Assembly (NCBI GenBank): GCA_964515255.1
Contig: CAZETL010000001.1
Span: forward strand, 1 to 42,924
Direction of reading: 5' to 3'
DNA length: 42,924 nucleotides
Origin: GCA-016699975 sp964515255
GTDB lineage: Bacteria; Patescibacteriota; Minisyncoccia; Moranbacterales; UBA1568
The notes under the pieces were generated by a model. That model worked only from the letters and a program-made list of their open reading frames with translations. It did not search any database and was not told the DNA's origin. This document shows, in pieces, positions 1-9,313 of the stretch. Within the stretch, counting starts at the first letter, position 1; each line of letters begins with the position of its first letter. The translations under genes were made by a program, and so were the position numbers.

Positions 1-251
1 TCCCGCTCAATCCGGAGCGATGCCTCGATAAATGGGGCGTTTTCCGATCGGGTAGCCAATAAAACAGATCCCCGCTTCTCAAGGAGGACAAGCCCCCGAC
101 CTTTTTGGAGTTGTGCTTTTAAATATTCCTTAGCCTCCTCTGTTTCATTCTCGGTAATGCCAATTGACTGAGAGAGGTGTCTCATGGAAACAGGGTCTCC
201 AGATACAAAAAGAATTGATTCGATAGCAGACGCAGCTTCTCGTATATCCAT
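1..251 (-). CDS. scpB: Segregation and condensation protein B, N-terminal part (cut by window edge)
   Basis: The reading frame starts at ATG 251 and runs off the left edge, giving about 83 residues. It begins MDIREAASAIESILFVSGDP and continues with RGLVLLEKRGSVLLATR, which matches the first winged-helix domain of ScpB (typical pattern: IEAILFVSGEP, then RG-x-L-x-L...ATRPE). ScpB is the dimeric kleisin-associated subunit of the bacterial SMC condensin and binds ScpA. It lies 8 nt downstream of the scpA stop on the same strand, the usual scpA-scpB order, which supports both calls. No clear Shine-Dalgarno is visible, so translation may be coupled to scpA. The C-terminal domain is outside the window. 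Confidence 0.9.
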   Translation of the reverse strand, partial: MDIREAASAIESILFVSGDPVSMRHLSQSIGITENETEEAKEYLKAQLQKGRGLVLLEKRGSVLLATRSENAPFIEASLRIER

Positions 252-259
252 ATCCGCAA

Positions 260-988
260 TTATAATGCCCGCGCTGAAGGTTCTCCCGCCTGACGGAAAT
301 GAATTTCCCCAAACAGAATTTCTTGATCCGTATGTGCCGACCGGCGGCGAACCAACTCAAGGAGAGCAAGAAAGGATACAATGACTTCCACAACATTCCG
401 AGAATCTCGAATCACCTCTGAAAATACCACCCTTGTCGCCCGAGAGACTCTCTCCTGAAGTAAGTTTACATATTCATCAAGCGAAACCACCTCCTCGATT
501 GTATGATCTTCGGCATGTTCGATATCAGAAACCGATTCAAGAACTCCGAGAAATGTTCCCCGCAAAATTTCAGCCGAGACTCCTGACGCTGGAGAAAACA
601 CCCGCACAAAATGAATCGGCGCTCTATGGTAACTTCTCCTTCCTCCACGGAACATGCCGAGCAAGTGCCCGGCCGCCTCCCGATATCTCCGATATTCCTT
701 TAATTTCAGCTCAAGATCCTCCCCAGATAAGTCATCATCTTCGTCATCTAAATCGAGGGTTGGCAGAATTGCGCGCGACTTCAAGAGAAGCAACCGAGAA
801 GCCACTGAGAGAAATTCCACCAAATTCGGAAGCGATACCTCTCGTTCGGAAACGTATTCAAGATACTGATCGGCAACCTTCGCAAGCGACAGCGTAGTTA
901 TGCCGAGCTTCTTGCGTTCGACAAGAGCAAGAAGAAGTGGAAATGGTCCCTCGAACTGCTCCAATTTTACCCGATAATAATCTTCCAT
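260..988 (-). CDS. scpA: Segregation and condensation protein A (kleisin)
   Basis: A protein of 242 residues with the ScpA/kleisin pattern: an N-terminal segment YRVKLEQFEGPFPLLLALV (family consensus F-x-GPLDLLL-x-LI), the helical stretch LVEFLSVASRLLLLKSRAILP (consensus: a run of hydrophobics ending KSR-x-LLP), then an acidic variable linker near residues 80-95 and a C-terminal winged helix (VVVSFLALLELVRRR-like, here VIVSFLALLELVRRR). ScpA bridges the SMC head domains and recruits ScpB for chromosome organisation. The canonical D of GPLDLLL is P here (GPFPLLL). It is followed by scpB after 8 nt and preceded by a protease gene only 5 nt away, so it is probably co-transcribed with both. Confidence 0.93.
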   Translation of the reverse strand: MEDYYRVKLEQFEGPFPLLLALVERKKLGITTLSLAKVADQYLEYVSEREVSLPNLVEFLSVASRLLLLKSRAILPTLDLDDEDDDLSGEDLELKLKEYRRYREAAGHLLGMFRGGRRSYHRAPIHFVRVFSPASGVSAEILRGTFLGVLESVSDIEHAEDHTIEEVVSLDEYVNLLQERVSRATRVVFSEVIRDSRNVVEVIVSFLALLELVRRRSAHTDQEILFGEIHFRQAGEPSARAL

Positions 989-993
989 ACAAA

Positions 994-2286
994 CTAACGA
1001 GTACTTTGCCGCACAACCTCAATCGCCTTGTCCATCTGCGGATCTCTGCCAGCACTAAAATCGTCACCGGAAAGTTTTACTTCCACATCAGGCTGAATTC
1101 CCTCCTTATTTATTTGTTTTCCGGACGGAGTCAGCCAACGAGCAATTGTCACCTTGAGCGAAGTGTCTCTTGAAATGGAAACTAACTCCTGAACCGATCC
1201 CTTCCCAAATGATTTCTGTCCGATAAGGGTAACATTGTCTCGATTATCCCGAATCGCAGCCGAGAGAATTTCCGCCGCACTTGCGGACCCCTCATTAATA
1301 AGTACCACCGTCGGAATACCGCTTAGAACATCCCCTCCGGCAGTCAAAATCGACTCCCGTTTTCCCTCACGGTCTTCTTCATATACCACCACCCTTCCCT
1401 TTGGAACCATAAGGCTTGCCATATCGACCGCCGCATTGAGTAAACCACCAGGATTGTCACGGAGATCAAGGAGGATTCCCGACGGATGACGAACCTTTAC
1501 CTGATCGACGGCTACTTGAAACTCTTTCACGGTATCTTCTCCGAATTGGTTCACTTTCAAAAGCGCCACAGTATCATTCTCTTTCCAAGAGAGCTTAACA
1601 CTCTTCACATTGATCGTATCCCGTACGATAGAAATATCTCGCGCCTCTTGTTCTCCGTCTCGGAAAATCGTTAATTTTACCTCCGTCCCCTTCTTCCCGC
1701 GCATTTTATTTTTCGCTTCGTCGATAGTCATCTCGGATGTACTCTCTCCATTTATCTTGAATACTTTGTCGCCCGAACGCAATCCCGCTCGAGCCGCTGG
1801 CGTATCATCAAGCGGCGCCACGATAGTAAGCACCTTGTCTTTCATGCCGATTTCTGCGCCGATTCCTTCGAAGCTTCCGGCAATATCCTCGGAAAATGCC
1901 TTGTTTTCCTCCGGGTCAAAAAATGTCGTATATGGATCCCCCGTCGCCGCAAGCATCCCCTTTATGGCGCCATATACCAATTTCGTAGAATCAAGGTTCT
2001 TTTGATCTACAAATCGCTCATGCAATGTATCCCACGCTTTCCAGAAAATCCCGAGATCCGGATGATAGCCCGAGGAACCAGAAAGAAGGCTTGCTGACGG
2101 CAACAGAAACCCCCCACGGGGATCAGCTGTTTCGGATCTCCCACGGTCGACACCGACGAGATATGCCGCAACAACAAGAATGAGAACAAAGAACGCAGAG
2201 ACGAATGGTTTTCGTTTCGCTTCCGATCTTTTGTCTCTCTTATCTTCAAGGGAATCAACTGGATTCAGAGGAATATTCTCATCCAT
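994..2286 (-). CDS. S41-family C-terminal processing peptidase (CtpA-like) with PDZ domain
   Basis: The 430-residue protein has an N-terminal membrane anchor or uncleaved signal (residues about 28-46) and an extracytoplasmic remainder. A CTPase N-terminal helical region is followed by a PDZ domain at about residues 138-225 (GIGAEIG, then AGLRSGDKVFKING). The S41 catalytic core has LDLRDNPGG at 274-281, the Ser of NEGSASAAEI (Ser336) and the Lys of KSFGKGSVQ (Lys362). These form the Ser-Lys dyad of the family. Such enzymes trim or degrade secreted and membrane proteins from the C-terminus. It is 5 nt upstream of scpA. The start ATG at 2286 has no obvious Shine-Dalgarno sequence. Confidence 0.93.
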   Translation of the reverse strand: MDENIPLNPVDSLEDKRDKRSEAKRKPFVSAFFVLILVVAAYLVGVDRGRSETADPRGGFLLPSASLLSGSSGYHPDLGIFWKAWDTLHERFVDQKNLDSTKLVYGAIKGMLAATGDPYTTFFDPEENKAFSEDIAGSFEGIGAEIGMKDKVLTIVAPLDDTPAARAGLRSGDKVFKINGESTSEMTIDEAKNKMRGKKGTEVKLTIFRDGEQEARDISIVRDTINVKSVKLSWKENDTVALLKVNQFGEDTVKEFQVAVDQVKVRHPSGILLDLRDNPGGLLNAAVDMASLMVPKGRVVVYEEDREGKRESILTAGGDVLSGIPTVVLINEGSASAAEILSAAIRDNRDNVTLIGQKSFGKGSVQELVSISRDTSLKVTIARWLTPSGKQINKEGIQPDVEVKLSGDDFSAGRDPQMDKAIEVVRQSTR

Positions 2287-2324
2287 ATTTCAAGCAGTGC
2301 TTCAAGTGCCCACACACAAAAACC

Positions 2325-3530
2325 TTAGGGTATCTTTGAAAACAATTCATGTATTCGATCGTAATTATCTCCCTTTGGCAACAGAATATAGCCAGCGCTT
2401 CCGGTATCCTGCGGAGCATATAGCAGGCCGTCATCAGAATTGTCAACGACAACATCCCGAGAGAGTTTCACTTCTTTATTTTCAAGATATAAGTCGAAGA
2501 ATCGTTTCAATTCCCACGGCGCCATATCTGTCTGCACATTGCTCCCAAGATTATTAAGGATGCCGTTCAGCTTACCGAAATCGGAGAGCGTTCCGAGGCT
2601 CAGAAGCTTCAATTGAATTGCCTCAATAACCATATGCTGGCGCTTCGCGCGCTCGAAATCATTTGAATTGTATCGCGCTCGCGCAAAACAAAGCGCTTTT
2701 TCTCCATCAAGAGTATTGTCCCCGGCCGGCAATTCAAATACCCCGCCACATTCAACATCTTTATTGAAACAAAGCGGGTACGAAGCAACCACTCGACGAC
2801 GCCCGCTCTTCGTAGTGACGTATTTATTCTCATATTGGAGTGGACTCGTTGGAACCGTGAAAACATTCGCATCGCATACATGGGGCTGTCGAAACTGATT
2901 CGATTCGCTAAACGGAGCGTCAAGGTGTACCGTCACTCCTCCAACCTCGTCTATCAATTGTTTAAACCCGTCGAAATTTATGGAAGCAGCATATTGAATC
3001 GGCTGACCTGATACCTCCGACAGAATAGTCTTCATCTCATCAAGTCCCTGACCCTTCCCTTTCTGTTCCCCCGAAAAATGCACATAATTAATTTTCTGCT
3101 TATCCGAGGTCCCAGGAACCGTCACATACAAATCTCTTGGGATCGACACCAACGAAGCACGCGGAGCATCTCCTTCCCCATTTTTCGGATGGAAAGAAAG
3201 GATCATGATAGTATCGGCAAGAAGTCCGCCAGCAGCGTCATTTGCACCCCTCATGCCCAGAAGAGCAACATTGACCCGTCCGCTTTCCTCACCGGCAAGC
3301 TGCTTCTGAACCCCGGGAAGGGAATTGACAATATTTGAAAGAATGCTTCCCTTCGGAGCAATCCGACCCACTATCGACCCGGCCTTCCAGAGTATCGCGC
3401 CTCCAAGCAAAACAAGAACGGCAATGACGCCGAGAACCCACTTTATCCAGCGGCGTTTTCGCGGAGCGTTCTTTGTTCCGGAGAATCGAGGATCAGCAGG
3501 CGTTTGTTTCGAAAAAAAAGTGTCCGGCAT
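2325..3530 (-). CDS. LytR-CpsA-Psr (LCP) family glycopolymer transferase
   Basis: A 401-residue protein with one N-terminal transmembrane segment (about 29-48) and an extracellular LCP domain. Visible family motifs are RVNVALLGMRG, ADTIMILSF (Asp106), SIPRDLYV (Arg132), IDEVGGV and a late ARARYNSNDFERAKRQ segment containing the conserved arginines. LCP enzymes move lipid-linked glycopolymers onto peptidoglycan or surface proteins. Oddity: about 60 residues inserted after the VGGV motif carry Cys residues (HVCDAN, PLCFNKDVECGG), suggesting disulfide bonds outside the cell. It lies at the downstream end of the glycan block, 8 nt after a GT4 gene, which fits a role in attaching the polymer made by its neighbours. 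The start ATG at 3530 lacks a clear ribosome site. Confidence 0.92.
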   Translation of the reverse strand: MPDTFFSKQTPADPRFSGTKNAPRKRRWIKWVLGVIAVLVLLGGAILWKAGSIVGRIAPKGSILSNIVNSLPGVQKQLAGEESGRVNVALLGMRGANDAAGGLLADTIMILSFHPKNGEGDAPRASLVSIPRDLYVTVPGTSDKQKINYVHFSGEQKGKGQGLDEMKTILSEVSGQPIQYAASINFDGFKQLIDEVGGVTVHLDAPFSESNQFRQPHVCDANVFTVPTSPLQYENKYVTTKSGRRRVVASYPLCFNKDVECGGVFELPAGDNTLDGEKALCFARARYNSNDFERAKRQHMVIEAIQLKLLSLGTLSDFGKLNGILNNLGSNVQTDMAPWELKRFFDLYLENKEVKLSRDVVVDNSDDGLLYAPQDTGSAGYILLPKGDNYDRIHELFSKIP

Positions 3531-3538
3531 ACAAGAAA

Positions 3539-4723
3539 TTAACCGGTTAAATGAAAAGATGACGCAGTTCTCTTATGAAAACATATTTCCTCATACGCCG
3601 CAAGAATGTCTTTCGCGCTCTTTTCCCACGAAAAATATTTCGCGCGATCCTTCCCTTCCCGAATAAGACGCTTCCGCTCACTGCCAGTTTGAATTGCAAG
3701 TCGAAGCGCATCAGCAAACGACTTCGGATCATCCGGGTTTGCAAATAGCGCCGCATCCGATCCGGTTTCACGAAGTGCGGGAATATCCGACGCTACCACC
3801 GGAACTCCGCAACTCATTGCTTCAAGCATTGGGATTCCAAATCCCTCATACTTCGACGGAAAAGCAAATGCGCGAGCGGCTGAAATAAGAGCCCGAACGT
3901 CTTCTTGTTCGACAAACCCCGGAAAAACTATCGATGACTCGAGATTGAGTCGTCGGACAATTCGGTCAATCTCCGGATCGACATGATGACCAAGCCGGTT
4001 TCCCGCAATCACCAACCTAAGATTTTGATCTTCTCCTCGAAGAAGCGAAAAAGCTTCGATAAGCCGGGGCACGTTTTTTCTTGGCTGCAATGTCCCGAGC
4101 GAAAGAACGAAAGAATCAGGAAGTCGATATCGATCGCGCACGCGGCGCTCCCCATCAGTCGCCGCGCGCTCTACAAGAAACTCCGGAGCGACAGCGTTCC
4201 ATGCAACAAGAATCTTTTCCTCGGGAACTCGGTAGAATTTCATGACCTCACGCTTTGTGAATACCGAAGGCACGACAATGAGATCAGATCTTGAGAGGCT
4301 TCGCGGGATAAACGCATTCAAAAAAAACCGGTCTAAAAACGATATGAACCTGGGTTCGGCGCGAAATGACACGTCGTGAATGTGCGTCACAAGCGCCGTG
4401 CGACGAGGAACAAAGAGCGGAGCAATATACTGCGTATGATAAATATCTATCTCGTGAGCAGCAAGATACCGAGGAATATGCCAAGCATTCCAATCGAACT
4501 TTGTTCGGGCGGAATCCAGCAGAACAAGATGAAAATTCTTCTTTCCGGAAATGCCAAGGCGCATCGATATTTCTCTTTGCTCCTCCGCGCTCCTTCGATC
4601 AAGGAAAAGCTGGTATTCATTTTCCGAATCTATACAGGACAATTCTCGAACAATATTGAGGAATACCGCTTCGTCCCCGGTCCGTTTTCTTCCGATATTG
4701 CGAATGTCAATGCCGATGCGCAT
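3539..4723 (-). CDS. GT4-family glycosyltransferase (GT-B fold)
   Basis: I chose ATG 4723 (MRIGIDIRNIG), which is preceded by a GGAAACGGA purine stretch and begins with the first GT-B beta strand. An in-frame TTG at 4747 would add eight unlikely residues. The protein is about 394 residues. The C-terminal Rossmann domain shows FVLSLGTLQPRKN and the E-x7-E nucleotide-sugar motif in FPSKYEGFGIPMLEAM followed by GVPVVASD, as in retaining GT4 enzymes. It would add a sugar from a nucleotide-sugar donor to a lipid-linked or protein acceptor on the cytoplasmic face. It sits between the LCP gene and the Wzy-like gene, so it probably builds the same surface glycan. The exact sugar cannot be told from sequence. 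Confidence 0.92.
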   Translation of the reverse strand: MRIGIDIRNIGRKRTGDEAVFLNIVRELSCIDSENEYQLFLDRRSAEEQREISMRLGISGKKNFHLVLLDSARTKFDWNAWHIPRYLAAHEIDIYHTQYIAPLFVPRRTALVTHIHDVSFRAEPRFISFLDRFFLNAFIPRSLSRSDLIVVPSVFTKREVMKFYRVPEEKILVAWNAVAPEFLVERAATDGERRVRDRYRLPDSFVLSLGTLQPRKNVPRLIEAFSLLRGEDQNLRLVIAGNRLGHHVDPEIDRIVRRLNLESSIVFPGFVEQEDVRALISAARAFAFPSKYEGFGIPMLEAMSCGVPVVASDIPALRETGSDAALFANPDDPKSFADALRLAIQTGSERKRLIREGKDRAKYFSWEKSAKDILAAYEEICFHKRTASSFHLTG

Positions 4724-4755
4724 AATAGTTCCGTTTCCATTATTCAACGTAATCC

Positions 4756-6387
4756 TCAGCGATTAGGAGATTGATTCACCCTTCTCCGCATGCTCCGCTC
4801 CGCCCCCGGGAGCATCCCTATTCCGCCAAGCCATACCCAGATGAAACCGAGTAAAATTCCCGAGTTGAAGAGGCTAAATATGGTGAAACCAGACCACGAC
4901 ACAAGAAAAAACATTGAGACGAAGTTCCCATCTCGAAACTCGCCCGAATACGAAATACCTCGAATAGCCAGGTACGGAATTGCCATCCAAAGAACAAGGA
5001 AAGAAATCGCGCCGATTATTCCAGATCCGAGCCATACCTCGAGGAAGACATTGCTCGCATTGAAAGCATTTCCCCGCTCATCCGTGCCCAGGATGCCACC
5101 AATGCTTCCCCATCCGATTCCAAGGAACCAATGCTCGCCCACCTCTCGGAACACCGTTTCCCGAGCAGTACGGCGCGCATCGATGCTCGGGTCCGGTCGG
5201 AGAACCGTAGAAATATGCCGCCCCGAAATCCGCTCGGACTCAATCTCCTCCAGCCGAATATGCCGACACCCGAGAGAAGAAAGTTCCTCGTTATGACGTA
5301 TCGTTTGAGGCAACAAAACGACATCATTACAAGACACTGTTATCTCTTGAAACCCCGAGATTCCGCTTCTCGCCCGATTAGAAAGATCGAAGCTCGTAAG
5401 ATTGAAGCCGCGCGCAAGGGATACCGCCGAGACGAGAGAGATAAAAATAAGCAAACCGGAAGCCATCGTATTCTTCCATTCCCATTCCGAGAACTTCCAC
5501 GAATGATTCTGAAAGAGGAGAAGGAAAAGAAATACGAGAATGGAGATTGCTCCAGAAATCCAAGCGCTCCGAGAAACCGTAAGCAAAAGTCCTAAGAAAG
5601 AAAGCGTTAAAATACCAAAGATCCCAAGAAGAAAGACAAGATCCGGATTCGGCCTCCTAGAAGACGGATTTAGATTCCTCTTTGAGAGGATATACGCCGC
5701 CGCGACGCATGCAAGGCTGAGTGGCAACAAGGAGAACATCCCGAACCAGTCAGGTTCAGGAAAGAACGCGTCAACCCGCCCAGGCATAGCTTCAAACGAC
5801 AACAATCCTTTGGAAAATCGAAAGCCCTGCCAAATAGCAAAGAGAACCGAGAAAATTGATCCGAGAATAACAAAGGGGAACACTCGCCTACCATCGCGCT
5901 CGTCCCGTAGAAAATAGCGCGCAAGGAAGAACGGCAAAAGAAACGACAAAAAAACGATAGCTTGAAAAATCGATCGGGACACATTCGCGGATCCGAGAGC
6001 CGAAACAACTCCGCCAATTGCCACCATGACAGGGAGACTATCGAACCACTGAAGGGATGGGGGTGGGATGCTGCCACGCTTCGCCCACGATCGAAGAATA
6101 ATGCCGGCAAAAATCGCAACACTGAGGACTTGATACGGCCGGAGTGAAATAGGCAGTATCTCTTCGCCAAGAGAAATCACTTCCAATGGAAGCAGGGATA
6201 GAAGCAAAAAAAACATCCAAACCGGACGGACCACTGACCCAAGAAAGGCGAGGGCAGCCACAGTAAGAAAGAGGCGTCCTTCCCCAAGGGAGAAGCCGAA
6301 AGATTTGATTGGCGGAAAAGAAATGAATACGAATGGGACCAAAACAGCCAATAATCCGAACGCTGCAAAGAGATATCTCTTTCTCAT
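4756..6387 (-). CDS. O-antigen ligase / Wzy polymerase-like multi-pass membrane protein
   Basis: A protein of about 543 residues from ATG 6387 with roughly a dozen hydrophobic segments. The frame stays open to an ATG at 6519, but that would overlap the upstream gene by 64 nt and add a non-hydrophobic stretch; a GTG at 6444 is another possibility. The Wzy_C-type signature is the segment around HWFLGIGWGSIGG followed by NASNVFLEVWLGSGIIG, in which the HN/NxF...E..GIxG pattern of O-antigen ligases is recognisable. A large extracytoplasmic loop (with two Cys, in TVSCNDVV and LGCRH) precedes it. Such proteins polymerise or ligate lipid-linked oligosaccharides on the outer face. It is surrounded by GT4 genes. 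Confidence 0.85.
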   Translation of the reverse strand: MRKRYLFAAFGLLAVLVPFVFISFPPIKSFGFSLGEGRLFLTVAALAFLGSVVRPVWMFFLLLSLLPLEVISLGEEILPISLRPYQVLSVAIFAGIILRSWAKRGSIPPPSLQWFDSLPVMVAIGGVVSALGSANVSRSIFQAIVFLSFLLPFFLARYFLRDERDGRRVFPFVILGSIFSVLFAIWQGFRFSKGLLSFEAMPGRVDAFFPEPDWFGMFSLLPLSLACVAAAYILSKRNLNPSSRRPNPDLVFLLGIFGILTLSFLGLLLTVSRSAWISGAISILVFLFLLLFQNHSWKFSEWEWKNTMASGLLIFISLVSAVSLARGFNLTSFDLSNRARSGISGFQEITVSCNDVVLLPQTIRHNEELSSLGCRHIRLEEIESERISGRHISTVLRPDPSIDARRTARETVFREVGEHWFLGIGWGSIGGILGTDERGNAFNASNVFLEVWLGSGIIGAISFLVLWMAIPYLAIRGISYSGEFRDGNFVSMFFLVSWSGFTIFSLFNSGILLGFIWVWLGGIGMLPGAERSMRRRVNQSPNR

Positions 6388-6455
6388 AGAAGAATTAGGG
6401 TCGATCGAACGAAGGTATTCTCTCAAGAGTCCACGGCCAAACACTCGAATTCCGC

Positions 6456-7628
6456 TTACATCCGCCCGGAACCCTGCCCAACCGCAAGACGAAGCAGCTT
6501 GTCGGAAAAATGTCTCCATGAGAAAAGAGAAGCTCTTTCTCTTCCTCGCTTCGAGAGAATTTCTCGAAGATCCTTTCGGGAAAGAACATTGCGAATGGTG
6601 AGCGCAATGTCCTCAATATTCTCCGGATCGCAATACAGAACCGCATCGCCTCCTACCTCTGGCAATGCCGACACTTTGGAAGTCACCACCGGAATACCAA
6701 CATTCATTGCTTCCAATACTGGAAGACCAAATCCTTCGTATTTTGACGGGAAAAGGAATACTCTCGCATTCGCATAGAGCGCTGGAACATCTTCTTGCGG
6801 GACTAATCCAAGAATTCGGACGAATGGACTGAGATCGAGTTCCTTCACAAGACGTTCGACATCAGTCACAAGAGGAGAGAGCTGCGGCAAAAGCCTTCCT
6901 GATATCACAAGGGGCGGCGTCGCCGGTGAAAGATGATCCCGCTTCTCACGGTCGAGAAGCATTTTGTATGCCCGCAACACCCCCTCGGCATTCTTTCGAG
7001 ATTCAAGTCCTCCCCCGTGATAGAGATATCCCGGCGAAAGATGGTATCTTCGCATTACCTCGGCACCTCGTTCATCGGAAACCGATTGCTTGAATATTGG
7101 ATCAACATCTATTCGGTTCACGGAAATCGATGAGGGAGAGACACCAAGCTGCTTCACGATATCCTTTTCGGTCCGGGAAGATACGGCAATGATTCTATCG
7201 GCACGCTTTATTCCTCGTTCGACGCCTGCCCAGTCGAAACGCTTCCGCCAATTATTGAGATACTCGCTTGGAAAGAGTCTCGGGATAATATCGTGCACCA
7301 CCATGATATGCCTTGTGGATGACGAAACCACCGTCGACGATTGAAAAAGACTTATAAACACGTCGCATCGGTCCTGCCGAATTGCTTCGGGCAATAGAAA
7401 CCGTTCCCACCATATTTTCCTCATAAGATCATCTCTCCGCCACGGCGGCAAAAAAGGTCTCCGGGCAATTCCCTCTGAAATTCCAGCGTGTTTAGAGATT
7501 GGCTCTTCCGAATACAAGATGAACTCAGCCGAAACATTCTCGGAAAGGTTTCTCAGAAAGTGGAGCGTTACCTGTCCAATTCCCGTATACGGCTTCCTCA
7601 AAAATGTCGCGTTTATTCCAATTCTCAT
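6456..7628 (-). CDS. GT4-family glycosyltransferase
   Basis: A 390-residue GT-B enzyme that begins MRIGINATFLRKPYTGIGQ (glycine-rich acceptor-binding loop) and contains the C-terminal donor site with GGGLESRKN and FPSKYEGFGLPVLEAMNVG (E-x7-E motif), followed by GIPVVTSKVSALPEV. It is a paralogue of the GT4 at 3539-4723. As in that gene, the product should be cytoplasmic or membrane-associated and should transfer a sugar from a nucleotide donor. The downstream Wzy-like gene starts 68 nt further on. ATG 7628 is the only good start; no Shine-Dalgarno is evident. Confidence 0.93.
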   Translation of the reverse strand: MRIGINATFLRKPYTGIGQVTLHFLRNLSENVSAEFILYSEEPISKHAGISEGIARRPFLPPWRRDDLMRKIWWERFLLPEAIRQDRCDVFISLFQSSTVVSSSTRHIMVVHDIIPRLFPSEYLNNWRKRFDWAGVERGIKRADRIIAVSSRTEKDIVKQLGVSPSSISVNRIDVDPIFKQSVSDERGAEVMRRYHLSPGYLYHGGGLESRKNAEGVLRAYKMLLDREKRDHLSPATPPLVISGRLLPQLSPLVTDVERLVKELDLSPFVRILGLVPQEDVPALYANARVFLFPSKYEGFGLPVLEAMNVGIPVVTSKVSALPEVGGDAVLYCDPENIEDIALTIRNVLSRKDLREILSKRGRERASLFSWRHFSDKLLRLAVGQGSGRM

Positions 7629-7672
7629 AAAGAGCGTCGTCAGTGTGCTCTCATTATATCATGTAACGATGC

Positions 7673-9310
7673 CTACTCTCTCCGGATCAAAAACACAGAA
7701 ACACGCCCGCTTGAAACACGGTCAAGAATCGGACGCCCGTCTATTTCAGAAGCCGCATCGAACGCCCGAGTTTTTTTCCGGATCAGAAAAACTGGTCCGG
7801 GTTTCTCCGGCAAGCCCTTCCCTTCCCATCGGACAATCGACTTTCCTTCTCGGAGAAGCGAATATTCTATTGCCCGATGAAATCGTTTCCTGTAGCTTCT
7901 CATCCCGATCAAGTGCGAAGCTCCGCCTTCGGGCGTATTCCGTGCAATAAATTCGGCAAGCGGCTCCACTTCTCCGAGAACGCTCGTGTCCCCATCGCTT
8001 ACCTTTCCGCTCTGGAAAGAATCGAATTCTTCTTTTAAGAACCAGACATTTGAAATGAAAACGGTCAGGACAAAGATCCAGAAAACCGCGCGAAACACCG
8101 CTCCCTTCCGAGAAAGAAAACTCCCCCAAGCCGCAAGGAGAACAAACGGCACAAAGGCACTTGCAAGAAAATACCGCATGGCGATTTCGTTTGCGACCGG
8201 GATAATGAGAAGGAAGAGCGCGATTGAATATGCAAGCACCGCAGCAAGGAGAAATCTCTTCTGAGAATTCTTTTCTCTTCGAGCAGAGATGCCGAGCAGC
8301 AAAAACCCTCCGACGGTAAACATAATCTCAATGAGCGCGATCGTCGAATCGAGGGGATTCCCCCATGAAGTCTTGTTTATAACCGACGAAAATCGATTGC
8401 AGTCATCCGAATTCCCGAGGCCCGAAAGGATAAAAGCGTCCGCTCTAACATGGCAGAGAGCATCTCTCCCAAGCCTATTGAAGAATGAAGGAGAATCCTC
8501 GGTGTGCGCAGACAGACCCTCAAAAAAGGCTCCTGTATTCGAGAAATCGTTCCGTACTTCAGAAAGCGCAAACGGGATATTAAGGAAGGCTGCCGTACCT
8601 ATCGCAATGCCCGCGACGCCAAACGACAATTTCTTCTCAAAAAAAAGCATCAGGAAAAACCCGAGAGCGAGAAGTGGCAACAGAACAAGAAGAAACGTGT
8701 GCAACTGCACCCCGACACCGAGAGAAATCCCAAAAACAGCCGCCCAAAGACGCTGCCGACGCCCCTCGCTACTCAGTACCAACGCAGCTGAAAGAAGGAA
8801 AAGCGCCGTGAAAAATGGCATCGTGTTCGGATTCCATTGGAAGCGCCCGTAACGAACCATAAATCCGGACACAGCAGAGAGGGACGCAGCAAGAAGTCCG
8901 AGTTTCTCTCCAAACATTCGCGTCACTAGAAAAAAGATGAGCGGAACAGTAAGAATCGAGAAAAGAAGATCGGGATAGGCAAGCGAGTCTGGAGAAAATC
9001 CAAAGAAAGTTCCCGAAATATACGAGAAATAATGAGTAATTGGGCCAAGCTGGAAGTCAGTTCCACCAGCGGGCGGCCCAAGGAGCGGGATATGGCCGCG
9101 AGTCATTTCAAACACCACCGCGGCATCCCGAGCCTGATCCGGATTAAATCGAAGCCAGTCATGAAAATGATATCCGCGAAGAAACGCTGCAATAAAGATG
9201 ACCAGGATAAGCATTCGCCTCTCCCATCCCATGCGATGCAGCGCACCGACGAAGTCATTGAGAAATTCTATTTTCATTGGAATCGGAATAATGGTAGTAT
9301 GCCCGGCCAC
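7673..9310 (-). CDS. ArnT/PMT-like (GT39-type) membrane glycosyltransferase, paralogue A
   Basis: A 545-residue multi-pass protein. After the first transmembrane helix it shows NPDQARDAAVV, where the Asp in the first outer loop matches the catalytic acid position of GT-C enzymes, followed by PLLGPPAGG, LGPITHYF and RFQWNPNTMPF. These same blocks recur in the next two upstream genes. I chose the GTG start at 9310: a GGAGG lies 9 nt upstream inside the end of the preceding gene, whereas the ATG at 9277 has no ribosome site. GT-C enzymes use polyprenyl-phosphate sugars to glycosylate lipids or proteins outside the membrane. Only 3 nt separate it from paralogue B, so the two are co-transcribed. 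Confidence 0.88.
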   Translation of the reverse strand: MAGHTTIIPIPMKIEFLNDFVGALHRMGWERRMLILVIFIAAFLRGYHFHDWLRFNPDQARDAAVVFEMTRGHIPLLGPPAGGTDFQLGPITHYFSYISGTFFGFSPDSLAYPDLLFSILTVPLIFFLVTRMFGEKLGLLAASLSAVSGFMVRYGRFQWNPNTMPFFTALFLLSAALVLSSEGRRQRLWAAVFGISLGVGVQLHTFLLVLLPLLALGFFLMLFFEKKLSFGVAGIAIGTAAFLNIPFALSEVRNDFSNTGAFFEGLSAHTEDSPSFFNRLGRDALCHVRADAFILSGLGNSDDCNRFSSVINKTSWGNPLDSTIALIEIMFTVGGFLLLGISARREKNSQKRFLLAAVLAYSIALFLLIIPVANEIAMRYFLASAFVPFVLLAAWGSFLSRKGAVFRAVFWIFVLTVFISNVWFLKEEFDSFQSGKVSDGDTSVLGEVEPLAEFIARNTPEGGASHLIGMRSYRKRFHRAIEYSLLREGKSIVRWEGKGLPEKPGPVFLIRKKTRAFDAASEIDGRPILDRVSSGRVSVFLIRRE

Positions 9311-9313
9311 TTT

